Origin: Roseburia sp. CAG:10041_57 | GTDB lineage: Bacteria > Bacillota > Clostridia > Lachnospirales > Lachnospiraceae | Reading direction: 5' to 3' | Assembly (NCBI GenBank): GCA_001916965.1 | Contig: MNTL01000004.1 | Coordinates: 122,405-166,934 of the forward strand | DNA: 44,530 bases | Shown here: one piece after another, positions 16,174-25,377 of the stretch | Position numbering within the stretch: position 1 is the stretch's first letter | Layout of the letters: every line of letters begins with the position of its first letter | Made by a program: the position numbers and the translations under genes | The notes under the pieces: generated by a model | The model's input: only the letters and a program-made list of their open reading frames with translations | Databases searched by the model: none | What the model was told of the DNA's origin: nothing

Positions 16174-17583
16174 TTGATAAAGGACAATCAAAAATATTTT
16201 AATAGATTGCTTGTACTTCTGGATGCACTGGTCATTACGGTATCCTATCTGCTGGCGTGGTTTCTGTGGCTTGGCGGATCTGTTGTGGAGATGAAGCCGG
16301 GTACCGGTGTCCTGGCAAGGGAGATTTACTTCTCGGTATTGTTTGTTGTAATACCTGGGTATCTGATCCTGTATAATGTCTTTGACATGTATACACCCAA
16401 GAGAACGGCGAAGACCAAGTATGAGGTTTTTAATATCATCAAGGCCAATACCGTGGGGCTTTTTGCCATCATGGTGCTTCTCTATGCGGTGAAGCTGCCG
16501 GACTTCTCCAGAGGTATGATTGCAGTATTCTTTGGAATTAATATTGTTCTGGAGATATTCATGCGTAAGTGCGTACGTTTTGCGCTGCGCTATATTAGAA
16601 AAAAAGGATATAATATCAAGCATATCCTTCTGGTGGGATATTCCCGTGCAGGAGAGGAGTATATTGATAAAATCAGAGAAAATCCGGAATGGGGTTATGT
16701 GGTATGCGGCATTCTGGATGACAGGATTCCTAAGGGAACCAAATATAAAGGTGTGGAAGTAATAGGTGAGATTGACCAGCTTTCTGCCATACTTGCGGAT
16801 AACAACATGGATGAGATTGGTATTACCCTGGCTCTGGAGGATTATGACAGGCTGGAGGATATTGTTAATATATGTGAGAAATCCGGTGTGCATACCAAGT
16901 TCATTCCCGATTATAACAGAGTCATTCCCAGCAGTCCGTATCTGGAGGATCTGGGAGGCTTGGCAGTCATTAATATACGACATGTCCCTTTGACCAATAC
17001 TGCGAATATGCTGATGAAGCGTATTGTGGATGTGTTTGGGGCAATTGTGGCAATTATTCTCTTTTCCCCATTGATGCTGATTGCTGTCATTGGAATCAAG
17101 CTGACCAGCAGAGGACCTCTAATCTATAAGCAGGAGAGGGTGGGGCTTCATAACAGGCCATTCCAGATGTACAAGTTCCGTACCATGGAAGTGCAGAAGG
17201 AAGAGGAAGAGAAGAAGGGCTGGACGACCAAGAACGATCCAAGAGTCACCCCTATCGGCAGAATACTGCGCAAGACCAGTATTGACGAGATGCCGCAGTT
17301 CTTCAATGTACTGAAGGGAGATATGAGCCTGATAGGCCCAAGACCTGAGAGACCACTCTGGGTAGAGAAGTTCAAGGAAGAAATACCAAGATATATGATA
17401 AAGCATCAGGTTCGTCCGGGACTGACCGGATGGGCACAGGTAAATGGATACAGAGGAGATACCTCGATTCGTAAACGTATTGAATATGATTTGTATTATA
17501 TTGAGAATTGGACAATGGGATTTGACATGAAAATCCTGTTTCTGACCTTTTTCAAAGGATTTGTAAATAAGAACGCATATTAG
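16174..17583 (+). CDS. Polyprenyl-phosphate sugar-1-phosphate transferase
   Basis: This 469-residue membrane enzyme starts a lipid-linked glycan by moving a sugar-1-phosphate from a nucleotide sugar to undecaprenyl phosphate. It has four N-terminal membrane helices (about 8-125), a CoA-binding-like cytoplasmic region (about 145-260), and one more helix (about 280-305). The catalytic bacterial sugar transferase domain contains YKQERVG, FQMYKFRTM, DEMPQFFNVLKGDMSLIGPRPE and RPGLTGWAQVNG. The start is a TTG, supported by AAAGGTGAT six bases upstream and by the lack of any in-frame ATG that keeps the first helix intact. The LCP gene follows 13 bases later. Galactose or glucose phosphate is the usual substrate, but the sequence does not decide. 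Confidence 0.93.
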   Translation: MIKDNQKYFNRLLVLLDALVITVSYLLAWFLWLGGSVVEMKPGTGVLAREIYFSVLFVVIPGYLILYNVFDMYTPKRTAKTKYEVFNIIKANTVGLFAIMVLLYAVKLPDFSRGMIAVFFGINIVLEIFMRKCVRFALRYIRKKGYNIKHILLVGYSRAGEEYIDKIRENPEWGYVVCGILDDRIPKGTKYKGVEVIGEIDQLSAILADNNMDEIGITLALEDYDRLEDIVNICEKSGVHTKFIPDYNRVIPSSPYLEDLGGLAVINIRHVPLTNTANMLMKRIVDVFGAIVAIILFSPLMLIAVIGIKLTSRGPLIYKQERVGLHNRPFQMYKFRTMEVQKEEEEKKGWTTKNDPRVTPIGRILRKTSIDEMPQFFNVLKGDMSLIGPRPERPLWVEKFKEEIPRYMIKHQVRPGLTGWAQVNGYRGDTSIRKRIEYDLYYIENWTMGFDMKILFLTFFKGFVNKNAY

Positions 17584-17596
17584 GAGAAAATACGGA

Positions 17597-19168
17597 ATGG
17601 AAGATAATCGTTATCAGGATAGCAACCGAAGACCTGCCGGCAGACAGGGTTCAGCACAGGGGGATGGCAGACGTGTGTCATCCAATACAGCATACCGTCA
17701 GGCATCCAATACAGGAGCACCCCGCCGCACTGCCCAGACAGGCACTACAGGTACGACCCGCAGAAGTTCTCAGTCTGCACCAAATGGTTCTGCACATCGT
17801 TCTGCCCGGACAGGAGCACCGTCAGGAAGCCGCAGAACGCCGCAGACAACAGCACAGCCGGGTACCCGCAGGCCTTCTCAGGCAGGGACACAGGGCACAA
17901 CCCGCCGTACCACCCAGTCCCAGACAGGATATCGTTCAGAGGCTGGTCAGGGTACACGCAGAATGACGGAGAACGAGATGGGAAGGTCACAGCACAGTAC
18001 ATCAGCCGGTAACAGAAGACCGGCATCTTCCAAGGGCAAGCCAAAGAAAAACCATAAGCCGGTGAACCCGCAGAAAGCTGCCAAGAAGAAGCGCAGGAAG
18101 ATTGTTTTGTTTATTATAGAGATTTTTGTCCTGCTGATTCTGTTAGTTGTATTCTGGGGGGTAATGAAGGCGCGCCAGATTCAGATTGTTACCATTGATG
18201 ACCAGGATGTAGAGATTAATGAACAGGTCAAGGAAGCAACAGAGACCGGTGCCATGAAGGGCTATCGTAATATTGCACTTTTCGGTGTGGACTCCCGTGA
18301 TGGAGAGCTGGATAAGAGTACCAGAACGGATACGATCATCATTGCTTCCATTAATCAGGATACGAAGGAAGTTAAGATGATATCAATACTTCGTGATACG
18401 TATCTGAATTTAAGTACAGATACCTATAATAAGGCAAACTCTGCTTATGCAAAGGGCGGCCCGAAACAGGCGATTGCCATGCTGAATATGAATCTGGATA
18501 TGAATATTACTGATTTTGTAACCATTGGTTTTGATGGACTGATTGATGTAATTGATGCAGTCGGCGGTATCGAGATTGATGTGCAGGAGAATGAGATTCC
18601 ACACCTGAACAGCTATCAGATCAGTATGGTAGGTAAGCAGGATGGTACACTCAATGCAAAGGGTGAACCGAACTATGTGGCAACAGAAGGTGTTGATTAT
18701 ATTCCGGTAACTACAGCAGGTCTTCAGAAGCTGAATGGTCTGCAGGCAACAGCTTACTGCCGTATCCGTTATGTGGGTAATGATTTTGCCCGTACACAGA
18801 GACAGCGTACTGTTATTGAGAAGGTAGCCAAGAAGGCAATGACATTGAATCCTGCTACCCTGAACAACATTGCAAATGCAGTATTCCCGAAGATTGCAAC
18901 ATCTCTTGATCTGTCAGAGATCATTGAGCTTCTGGGTGGTATTACAGGCTATACCATTGGTGAGACTGCGTCCTTCCCATTTGATGGAAGTGTACAGACA
19001 GGACGTGTACGTAAGATGAGCGTTGTTATTCCACAGGATTTGGAATACAATGTAAAACTGCTTCACCAGATGTTCTTTGATGAGCAGGATTATGAGCCAT
19101 CGAGTACAGTAAAGACCTGTAGCAGCAAGATTGCAAGCGATACAGGGGTATACTATTCGGGGCAATAA
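17597..19168 (+). CDS. LytR-CpsA-Psr (LCP) family wall-glycan ligase
   Basis: LCP proteins transfer undecaprenyl-linked glycans to peptidoglycan. This 523-residue protein has a membrane helix at about residues 170-192 (IVLFIIEIFVLLILLVVF) and an extracellular LCP domain at about 215-460. The domain shows NIALFGVDSRDG, TDTIIIASINQDTKEVKMISILRDTYL and an RIRYVGNDFARTQRQR motif with the expected Arg/Asp phosphate-binding residues. The cytoplasmic N-terminus is unusual: about 165 residues of low-complexity, Arg/Thr/Ser/Gln/Gly-rich sequence with loosely repeated TRR-x-Q units. The gene follows the sugar transferase by 13 bases and ends at a strong terminator, so the two form one unit for priming and anchoring the polymer. 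Confidence 0.92.
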   Translation: MEDNRYQDSNRRPAGRQGSAQGDGRRVSSNTAYRQASNTGAPRRTAQTGTTGTTRRSSQSAPNGSAHRSARTGAPSGSRRTPQTTAQPGTRRPSQAGTQGTTRRTTQSQTGYRSEAGQGTRRMTENEMGRSQHSTSAGNRRPASSKGKPKKNHKPVNPQKAAKKKRRKIVLFIIEIFVLLILLVVFWGVMKARQIQIVTIDDQDVEINEQVKEATETGAMKGYRNIALFGVDSRDGELDKSTRTDTIIIASINQDTKEVKMISILRDTYLNLSTDTYNKANSAYAKGGPKQAIAMLNMNLDMNITDFVTIGFDGLIDVIDAVGGIEIDVQENEIPHLNSYQISMVGKQDGTLNAKGEPNYVATEGVDYIPVTTAGLQKLNGLQATAYCRIRYVGNDFARTQRQRTVIEKVAKKAMTLNPATLNNIANAVFPKIATSLDLSEIIELLGGITGYTIGETASFPFDGSVQTGRVRKMSVVIPQDLEYNVKLLHQMFFDEQDYEPSSTVKTCSSKIASDTGVYYSGQ

Positions 19169-19181
19169 AGTAAAGAATAAA

Positions 19182-19207
19182 GGAGTCGCTTATACGACTC
19201 CCTTTTT
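19182..19207 (+). terminator. Rho-independent terminator after the LCP gene
   Basis: GGAGTCG (19182-19188) pairs with CGACTCC (19195-19201) around a 6-base loop, followed by C and five T residues. It separates the LCP unit from the next glycosyltransferase gene, whose start is only 20 bases away. Confidence 0.9.
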
Positions 19208-19227
19208 CGGATTTAAGGAGAGATATC

Positions 19228-20163
19228 ATGCAGCATACAGTAGACGTGATTGTATTGACCTATAAGCCTCCCAAGGGAGTGCTGCAGCTGATCGAGATGA
19301 TAGAGAAGCAGGACTATCCCATACAGAAGCTGATTCTCATGAACACAGAGGAGAAATATTTCGACGAGCGCTTCTATGGCACCGGCTTTCTTGAAAAATA
19401 CAACAATATAGAAGTGCACCATATCTCAGGCAAGGAATTCGACCATGGCAGGACCAGAAACCGTGCAACAGCATATTCTAATGCAGATATCTTCGTCTGT
19501 ATGACACAGGATGCGATCCCGGCGGATACAGCGCTGATCGGGCATCTGGTAGAGGCACTGCAGCAGCCCAAGGTCGCTGCCGCCTATGCAAGACAGCTTC
19601 CGCTTCCTGACTGCAGGGAGATAGAGAAATACACCAGAAGCTTTAATTACCCGGAAGAATCACGTATAAAATCAAAGGACGACATTGCCGAGCTTGGAAT
19701 TAAGACCTTTTTCTGCTCGAATGTATGCGCAGCATATAACCGTAATATCTTCGATATGCTGGGTGGATTTGAGAAAAGGGCGATCTTTAATGAAGATATG
19801 ATATATGCGGGACATGCTGTGGAGGCAGGCTATTGCATTGCATATCAGGCGCAGGCACAGGTCTATCATTCCCATAATTACAGCTGTATGCAGCAGTTTA
19901 GAAGAAATTTTGATCTTGGTGTATCACAGGCAGAACACCCTGAAGTATTCGCAGGAGTGTCCTCTAAGAGTGAGGGAGTACAGTTGGTAAAGAAGACCGC
20001 CAGACATCTGGCAGAGGCTGGCATGAGAAAGCAGATTCCATATCTGATTGTACAGAGTGGCTTTAAGTATATAGGATATCAGATGGGAATACATTATAAA
20101 TCACTGGGGCAGGGCATGATCATGAAATGTACTAGCAACAGGAATTATTGGAAACAGCAATAG
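19228..20163 (+). CDS. GT2 glycosyltransferase, probable rhamnosyltransferase
   Basis: The 311-residue GT2 enzyme starts with VDVIVLTYKPP and carries the motif EFDHGRTRNRATAYSNADIFVCMTQDA at about 70-95. That motif is characteristic of dTDP-rhamnose-using transferases of the RfbF/RfbN type. An acceptor-side NEDMIYAGHAVEAG lies at about 190. Ribosome binding uses AAGGAGAGAT before the ATG. It lies right behind a terminator, so its promoter must be inside the end of the LCP gene or depend on read-through. It is 21 bases ahead of glmS and separated from the main cluster, but fits a role in adding rhamnose to the same polymer. Confidence 0.86.
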   Translation: MQHTVDVIVLTYKPPKGVLQLIEMIEKQDYPIQKLILMNTEEKYFDERFYGTGFLEKYNNIEVHHISGKEFDHGRTRNRATAYSNADIFVCMTQDAIPADTALIGHLVEALQQPKVAAAYARQLPLPDCREIEKYTRSFNYPEESRIKSKDDIAELGIKTFFCSNVCAAYNRNIFDMLGGFEKRAIFNEDMIYAGHAVEAGYCIAYQAQAQVYHSHNYSCMQQFRRNFDLGVSQAEHPEVFAGVSSKSEGVQLVKKTARHLAEAGMRKQIPYLIVQSGFKYIGYQMGIHYKSLGQGMIMKCTSNRNYWKQQ

Positions 20164-20184
20164 ATAACAGGAGGAAAGTAAACT

Positions 20185-22011
20185 ATGTGTGGAATTGTTG
20201 GATATATTGGTAAGCAGCAGGCAGCGCCTGTCATTCTGGAAGGTCTGGCGAAGCTGGAATACAGAGGCTATGACTCAGCAGGTATGGCTGTTTTTGATGG
20301 TGAGAAGATTCAGATCACCAAGGCTGTAGGAAGACTGAAGGTATTGGAAGAACTGACACATGCGGGAGCAACTATGCCCGGAACAGTTGGTATCGGACAT
20401 ACAAGATGGGCAACTCATGGCGCACCAAGTGATGTGAATTCCCATCCTCACTATAATGAACAGGGAACGATTGCCGTTGTACATAACGGTATTATAGAGA
20501 ATTATCTGCCACTGAAAGCCAAGCTGGAGTCTAAGGGATATCATTTTGTCTCTGATACAGATACAGAAGTAGTGGCACATCTGATTGATTATTACTATAA
20601 GGGCAACCCATTAGAGGCGATTCTTAAAGTTATGCACAGAGTACAAGGCTCTTATGCACTGGGTATTATGTTTACGGAACATCCGGATGAGATATTTGCA
20701 GTACGTAAAGACAGTCCTTTGATCGTTGGCCAGAACGAAGATGGCTGTTTCATTGCATCTGATGTACCGGCGATTCTCAAATATACTAGAAAAGTATACT
20801 TTATCGAGAATCAGGAGATTGTACGTCTTCGTGCAGATGGTATGCAGTTCTATACAATTGATGAAGAAGAGATCACCAAAGAGCCTGTTACGATTGAGTG
20901 GGATGCTGATGCAGCAGAAAAAGGCGGCTATGAGCACTTCATGTTAAAGGAAATGTACGAACAGCCAAAGACTGTAACAGATACATTAATGCCAAGAATT
21001 AAAGATGGAGATATTGTCATTGATGAGTTGAATATGTCAGATGAAGAGATCAAGGCAATCCGTAAGATTTTTATCGTTGCCTGTGGTTCTGCATATCATA
21101 CAGGTGTGACAGCCAAGTATGTGATAGAAGGTCTGGCAAGAATCCCGGTAGAAGTGGATGTTGCAAGTGAGTTCCGTTATCGTAATCCGATTCTGGAAGA
21201 AGGTACTATGGTCATCGTTATCAGTCAGTCCGGAGAAACTGCGGATACACTGGCAGCGCTTCGTGAGTCTCAGAAGCTGGGACATAAGGTACTGGGTATT
21301 GTAAATGTAGTAGGAAGTTCCATTGCCAGAGAAGCTGACAATGTCATGTATACATGGGCAGGTCCTGAGATCGCAGTAGCAACAACCAAGGCATACAGTG
21401 CACAGTTGATTGCATTATATCTGCTGGCTATGAAGTTTGCCAAAGTAAGAGGCAAGCTGGATGAGACAACTTTCCAGGAACTTCTGGAAGATCTGAAACG
21501 TCTGCCTGCACAGATTGAGATGCTTTTATCTAATAAAGAGAGAATCCAGAGATTTGCCAACCGTTATGTGGGAGCGAAGGATGTATTCTTCATTGGAAGA
21601 GGTATTGATTATGCGATTTCCATGGAAGGCTCTCTGAAATTAAAGGAGATTTCCTATATTCATTCGGAAGCATATGCAGCAGGTGAGTTGAAGCATGGTA
21701 CAATTTCCCTGATTGAAGAGGGAACACTGGTAGCAGCAGTTGCCACACAGGATGCTCTTTTCCAGAAGACACTGAGCAATATGGTTGAGGTTAAGGCGAG
21801 AGGTGCTTTCGTACTGGCAGTTACAACAGAAGGTAATACAGAGATTGAGAAAGCAGCAGATTATGTAATCTATATTCCAAAGACCAATGCATATTTTGCA
21901 AATTCACTGGCGATTATTCCACTTCAGCTGTTTGGATATTATGTAGCAGTAGGAAAAGGCTGCGATGTAGATAAGCCAAGAAACCTGGCAAAATCCGTAA
22001 CAGTGGAGTAA
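20185..22011 (+). CDS. glmS: Glutamine-fructose-6-phosphate aminotransferase (isomerizing)
   Basis: GlmS makes glucosamine-6-phosphate, the first step of UDP-GlcNAc and wall synthesis. It has the usual 608-residue length. The N-terminal glutaminase begins MCGIVGYIG with the catalytic Cys2. There are two SIS domains (about 285-430 and 460-595) with ACGSAYHTG and SQSGETADT, and the C-terminus is PRNLAKSVTVE. GGAGG lies upstream. Unlike most Firmicutes glmS genes, there is no room for a glmS ribozyme, because only 21 bases separate it from the previous gene. A large inverted-repeat structure follows the stop codon. Confidence 0.97.
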   Translation: MCGIVGYIGKQQAAPVILEGLAKLEYRGYDSAGMAVFDGEKIQITKAVGRLKVLEELTHAGATMPGTVGIGHTRWATHGAPSDVNSHPHYNEQGTIAVVHNGIIENYLPLKAKLESKGYHFVSDTDTEVVAHLIDYYYKGNPLEAILKVMHRVQGSYALGIMFTEHPDEIFAVRKDSPLIVGQNEDGCFIASDVPAILKYTRKVYFIENQEIVRLRADGMQFYTIDEEEITKEPVTIEWDADAAEKGGYEHFMLKEMYEQPKTVTDTLMPRIKDGDIVIDELNMSDEEIKAIRKIFIVACGSAYHTGVTAKYVIEGLARIPVEVDVASEFRYRNPILEEGTMVIVISQSGETADTLAALRESQKLGHKVLGIVNVVGSSIAREADNVMYTWAGPEIAVATTKAYSAQLIALYLLAMKFAKVRGKLDETTFQELLEDLKRLPAQIEMLLSNKERIQRFANRYVGAKDVFFIGRGIDYAISMEGSLKLKEISYIHSEAYAAGELKHGTISLIEEGTLVAAVATQDALFQKTLSNMVEVKARGAFVLAVTTEGNTEIEKAADYVIYIPKTNAYFANSLAIIPLQLFGYYVAVGKGCDVDKPRNLAKSVTVE

Positions 22012-22019
22012 GGGGATTG

Positions 22020-22114
22020 TTGCGAAACGTGAGGTTGTGGCAAGGGACGAATTGTGCCTGCGTTGCATTATGAAGGCAGGTACAATTCTGTTACTTGAAA
22101 TGGGCGTTTCGCAG
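22020..22114 (+). other. Nested hairpin element between glmS and htrA
   Basis: About 95 bases fold into a long stem-loop. The outer stem is TGCGAAACG (22021-22029) with CGTTTCGCA (22105-22113). A small CAAG/CTTG helix (22041-22044 with 22094-22097) lies inside it. The inner 13-bp stem is GAATTGTGCCTGC (22049-22061) with 22076-22088, containing a single G-U pair. No U-tract follows directly, so it is not a plain terminator. It lies within a 192-base gap and 90 bases before the htrA start. It could be a structured leader, a processing site, or an RNA of unknown class. Confidence 0.65.
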
Positions 22115-22203
22115 GAAAATGAATTTTTTGATCTCTTAGATTCGGGAACTGACGAAGATTCTAAGTGTAAAGTGTATGGGAACTCTAAGGAGGAAACAAA
22201 GCT

Positions 22204-23724
22204 ATGGAAGAGAACGAGAACAGACAGGATGGAAATGTATACAGTGATGGAGCTGCATCGGTGGATGGTCAGCTGGATAATTCACGGCAGGGGAATGGGC
22301 AACAGCAGCAGGCAGAGCCTGTTTATGCAAGGATAGAGCAGTATAGTAATCTGTATGGCGGTCCGGCAAATCAGACTGTGAACTATGGTAAGGTGAAGCC
22401 GGCTAAGGTAAAGAAGAAGCATCCTGTATTCAAGAGAATGGTGCTTAGTATTGTAAGCGGTATTGTATTTGGTCTGTTTGCAGGGCTTGGTGTGTATGTA
22501 GTATATGAATTGTCTGGACTGGATGTGAATCAGGCAAAGATTGCTTCGGTCAAGGAACAAATGGATGATCTGGCTTCACAGATGGAAGATATGCAGGCAG
22601 GTGTTGGCAAGACACAGTCAGCAGAAAGTGCTTCACAGAGCAGTGAATCATCAGGAATTGAGCCAAAGTCCAGAGATATTGATATAGAGGGAACCAACGA
22701 GGTAACACAGATTCCACAGATGGAGCCACAGACAGTGACCGCAGTTGTAACTGATGTGACAGAAGTGGTGAAGACAGCAATGCCTTGTGTTGTGTCCATT
22801 ACGAATCTGTATTCCGGTACAGACTGGTATGGTGAGACTACGCAGGAGGAAGCCAGCGGTTCCGGCATTATTGTCGGTGAGACGGATGATGAGCTGCTGA
22901 TCGTAACGAATTATCATGTAATTGAAGGTTGTGATGAACTGAGTGTGCAGTTTATTGACGATCATGAGGTGCTTGCTTATGTAAAAGGCACAGATTCCAG
23001 CAATGACCTGGCTGTGATCACTGTATTTCTGGATGATATTGAAGAGAGCACCAGAGGACAGATCGCGATTGCAACATTGGGCGATTCTGATGCTTTACAG
23101 GTAGGAGAACCGGCGATTGCCATTGGTAATTCCCTTGGATATGGACAATCTGTTACTACAGGTGTCATCAGTGCATTGAACAGAGAGGTAGTAATAGATG
23201 ATAACACCAGTTATTTAATTCAGACGGATGCAGCGATTAATCCGGGTAATTCAGGTGGTGCGCTTCTGAATGTCAAGGGAGAGGTCATTGGTATTAATTC
23301 GAATAAAATAGCAAATTATGTGATAGAGGGTATGGGTTATGCAATTCCCATAACCACAGCAAAACCTGTAATTGAAGAACTGATGCAGCATGAGACGAAG
23401 AGAAAGGTATCTGATAACGAACGTTCCTTCCTTGGAATCTCAGGAACAGATGTGACCAGCGATGTATCAGCGACGTACGATATGCCTAAGGGTGTCTATG
23501 TAGCACAGGTATTGGAGAATTCAGCTGCTGAGAGTGCGGGAATTCTAAAAGGCGATATTATTGTTGCCTTTGAAGGGGAGACAATCACTACCATGTCCCA
23601 GCTACAGGGAATGCTGGAATATTATGCAGCAGGTTCTACGGTAGATGTAACCGTAATGCGCCAGAGTACAGGCAATTATGAGGAAAAGACATTCAGTGTT
23701 ACACTGGGTGCAAAAAATCAATAG
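22204..23724 (+). CDS. Membrane-anchored HtrA/DegP-like serine protease
   Basis: The 506-residue protein handles misfolded proteins at the outer face of the membrane. It has a cytoplasmic hydrophilic N-terminus (1-75), one membrane helix (about 80-102), a Ser-rich linker, a trypsin-like domain (about 190-395) and a PDZ domain (about 405-500). The catalytic triad is visible: His238 in TNYHVIEG, Asp268 in SNDLAVI, and Ser350 in NPGNSGGALLN. AAGGAGG precedes the ATG. The ClpX-like gene starts within 20 bases of its stop, suggesting a shared quality-control operon. A paralog occurs at 41035-42531 on the opposite strand. Confidence 0.93.
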   Translation: MEENENRQDGNVYSDGAASVDGQLDNSRQGNGQQQQAEPVYARIEQYSNLYGGPANQTVNYGKVKPAKVKKKHPVFKRMVLSIVSGIVFGLFAGLGVYVVYELSGLDVNQAKIASVKEQMDDLASQMEDMQAGVGKTQSAESASQSSESSGIEPKSRDIDIEGTNEVTQIPQMEPQTVTAVVTDVTEVVKTAMPCVVSITNLYSGTDWYGETTQEEASGSGIIVGETDDELLIVTNYHVIEGCDELSVQFIDDHEVLAYVKGTDSSNDLAVITVFLDDIEESTRGQIAIATLGDSDALQVGEPAIAIGNSLGYGQSVTTGVISALNREVVIDDNTSYLIQTDAAINPGNSGGALLNVKGEVIGINSNKIANYVIEGMGYAIPITTAKPVIEELMQHETKRKVSDNERSFLGISGTDVTSDVSATYDMPKGVYVAQVLENSAAESAGILKGDIIVAFEGETITTMSQLQGMLEYYAAGSTVDVTVMRQSTGNYEEKTFSVTLGAKNQ

Positions 23725-23742
23725 AAAGGCATGGTAACATAT

Positions 23743-25353
23743 ATGTCAGATCAGGATAGAAAAGATGATTTGGATATTTTAGATATATCAGAAGAGGACG
23801 AAACTTCCAAAGAATCGTCTGATGAAACATCCGAAGAAAAGACAAAGGATGAGAAAACAACAGAGGAAGACTACGATAAGGACACAGAATATGAAGATGT
23901 GTGCTTCATCTGTAGAAGACCGGAGAGTAAGGCAGGCAGAATGTTCAAGCTGCCTAATCATATCTCCGTATGTTCAGACTGTATGCACAAGACAATGGAT
24001 ACAGTCAGTCAGTTCGATTATCAGGGACTCTTGAACAGTACCAGTAATATGAATAATGATAAGAAGGAAAGCAAGCGCTTCCCGAATATCAGCTTTGTAA
24101 ATATTGCAGATTTACAGGGCGATGGTGGCATTCCAAACCGTCAGAAGTTAAAGAGAAAAAAACATAAGGAAAATGCAGATGCAGCCTTTGATGTAAAGAA
24201 TCTGCCTGCACCACATCGTATCAAGGCACAGCTGGATGACTATGTGGTAGGGCAGGATTATGCCAAGAAGGTAATCTCTGTTGCTGTATACAATCACTAC
24301 AAGAGAGTTGCAACAGGAACAATGGATGATATCGAAATCGAGAAATCCAATATTTTGCTCCTGGGTCCTACCGGTTGTGGTAAGACTTATCTGGTAAAGA
24401 CACTTGCCAAGTTATTAGATGTACCTCTTGCCATTGCAGATGCTACTTCTTTGACAGAGGCAGGCTATATTGGTGATGATATCGAATCTGTAATCTCCAA
24501 GCTGCTGGCTGCTGCTGATAACGATGTAGACCGTGCAGAGCGGGGCATTGTATTTATTGATGAGATTGATAAGATTGCCAAGAAGAAGAATACAACTTCA
24601 AGAGATGTCAGTGGTGAATCCGTACAGCAGGGTATGCTCAAGCTTCTGGAGGGTGCGGACGTGGAAGTACCCGTAGGTGCGAACAGTAAGAATGCCATGG
24701 TGCCTTTGACGACTATTAATACCAGAAATATTCTTTTTATCTGTGGTGGTGCTTTCTCGGATCTGGAAGAGATCATCAAGCAGAGACTGAGCAAACAGAC
24801 CTCGATCGGTTTCAATGCCCAGTTAAAAGACAGCATGGACGAAGAGAAGGATATTTTGAAGAAAGTTACGGTAGAGGATATTAAGAAGTTTGGTATGATT
24901 CCTGAATTTGTTGGCCGTCTGCCAATTATTTGTCCAATGGACAGCCTGACTAAGGAAAGCTATATCAAGATTTTAAAAGAGCCTAAGAATGCTATTTTAA
25001 AGCAGTATCAGAAGCTGTTGGCTCTGGATGAGGTGAAGCTTAACTTTGAAGACAGTGCACTGGAAGCTATTGCCGAGAAAGCAATGGAGAGAGACACCGG
25101 AGCCAGAGCGCTTCGTGCCATTATAGAAGAATTCATGCTGGATATTATGTATGAGATTCCCAAGGATGACAATATTGGTGAAGTAACGATTACAGGTGAT
25201 TATATCAACGGAACCGGCGGTCCTCTTATTCAGATCAGAACAGAGTCTGTACATCCAAAGGCAATAGAGAAGGAAGAAGAGACGAAGGCAGAGCCGGAGC
25301 AAAAGGCACAAGAACCGCAGAAACCAGAGCCTCAGAATTTCTATGAGGTATAA
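23743..25353 (+). CDS. clpX: ClpX-like AAA+ unfoldase
   Basis: The 536-residue hexameric ATPase unfolds substrates for ClpP. It starts with an acidic, Ser/Thr-rich extension of about 50 residues. A zinc-binding domain follows (Cys54, Cys57, Cys77, Cys80), then the AAA+ core with Walker A GPTGCGKT (about 209-216), pore motif GYIGDD, Walker B VFIDEIDK (about 269-276), an IGF-type ClpP-docking loop (TSIGFNAQ) and GMIPEFVGRLP. The tail is Glu/Lys/Pro-rich. It is about 100 residues longer than ordinary ClpX, and no clpP or tig is nearby, so it may be a second ClpX copy. The start at 23743 is uncertain, as 23731 is also possible and the ribosome site is weak. Confidence 0.85.
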   Translation: MSDQDRKDDLDILDISEEDETSKESSDETSEEKTKDEKTTEEDYDKDTEYEDVCFICRRPESKAGRMFKLPNHISVCSDCMHKTMDTVSQFDYQGLLNSTSNMNNDKKESKRFPNISFVNIADLQGDGGIPNRQKLKRKKHKENADAAFDVKNLPAPHRIKAQLDDYVVGQDYAKKVISVAVYNHYKRVATGTMDDIEIEKSNILLLGPTGCGKTYLVKTLAKLLDVPLAIADATSLTEAGYIGDDIESVISKLLAAADNDVDRAERGIVFIDEIDKIAKKKNTTSRDVSGESVQQGMLKLLEGADVEVPVGANSKNAMVPLTTINTRNILFICGGAFSDLEEIIKQRLSKQTSIGFNAQLKDSMDEEKDILKKVTVEDIKKFGMIPEFVGRLPIICPMDSLTKESYIKILKEPKNAILKQYQKLLALDEVKLNFEDSALEAIAEKAMERDTGARALRAIIEEFMLDIMYEIPKDDNIGEVTITGDYINGTGGPLIQIRTESVHPKAIEKEEETKAEPEQKAQEPQKPEPQNFYEV

Positions 25354-25377
25354 CAGCGGAAAGGCATAGGAATCAGT

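Noticed and set aside
16066..16983. Minus-strand 305-codon open frame
   Set aside because: It is antisense to the polyprenyl-phosphate sugar transferase, with no domain and no ribosome binding site.
20163..20185. glmS ribozyme upstream of glmS
   Set aside because: Only 21 bases, mostly a ribosome binding site, separate glmS from the preceding gene, and the coding region before it shows no ribozyme core.
22037..22336. Plus-strand 99-codon frame overlapping the htrA start
   Set aside because: It runs through the structured gap and out of frame into htrA, with no ribosome binding site and no recognisable domain.
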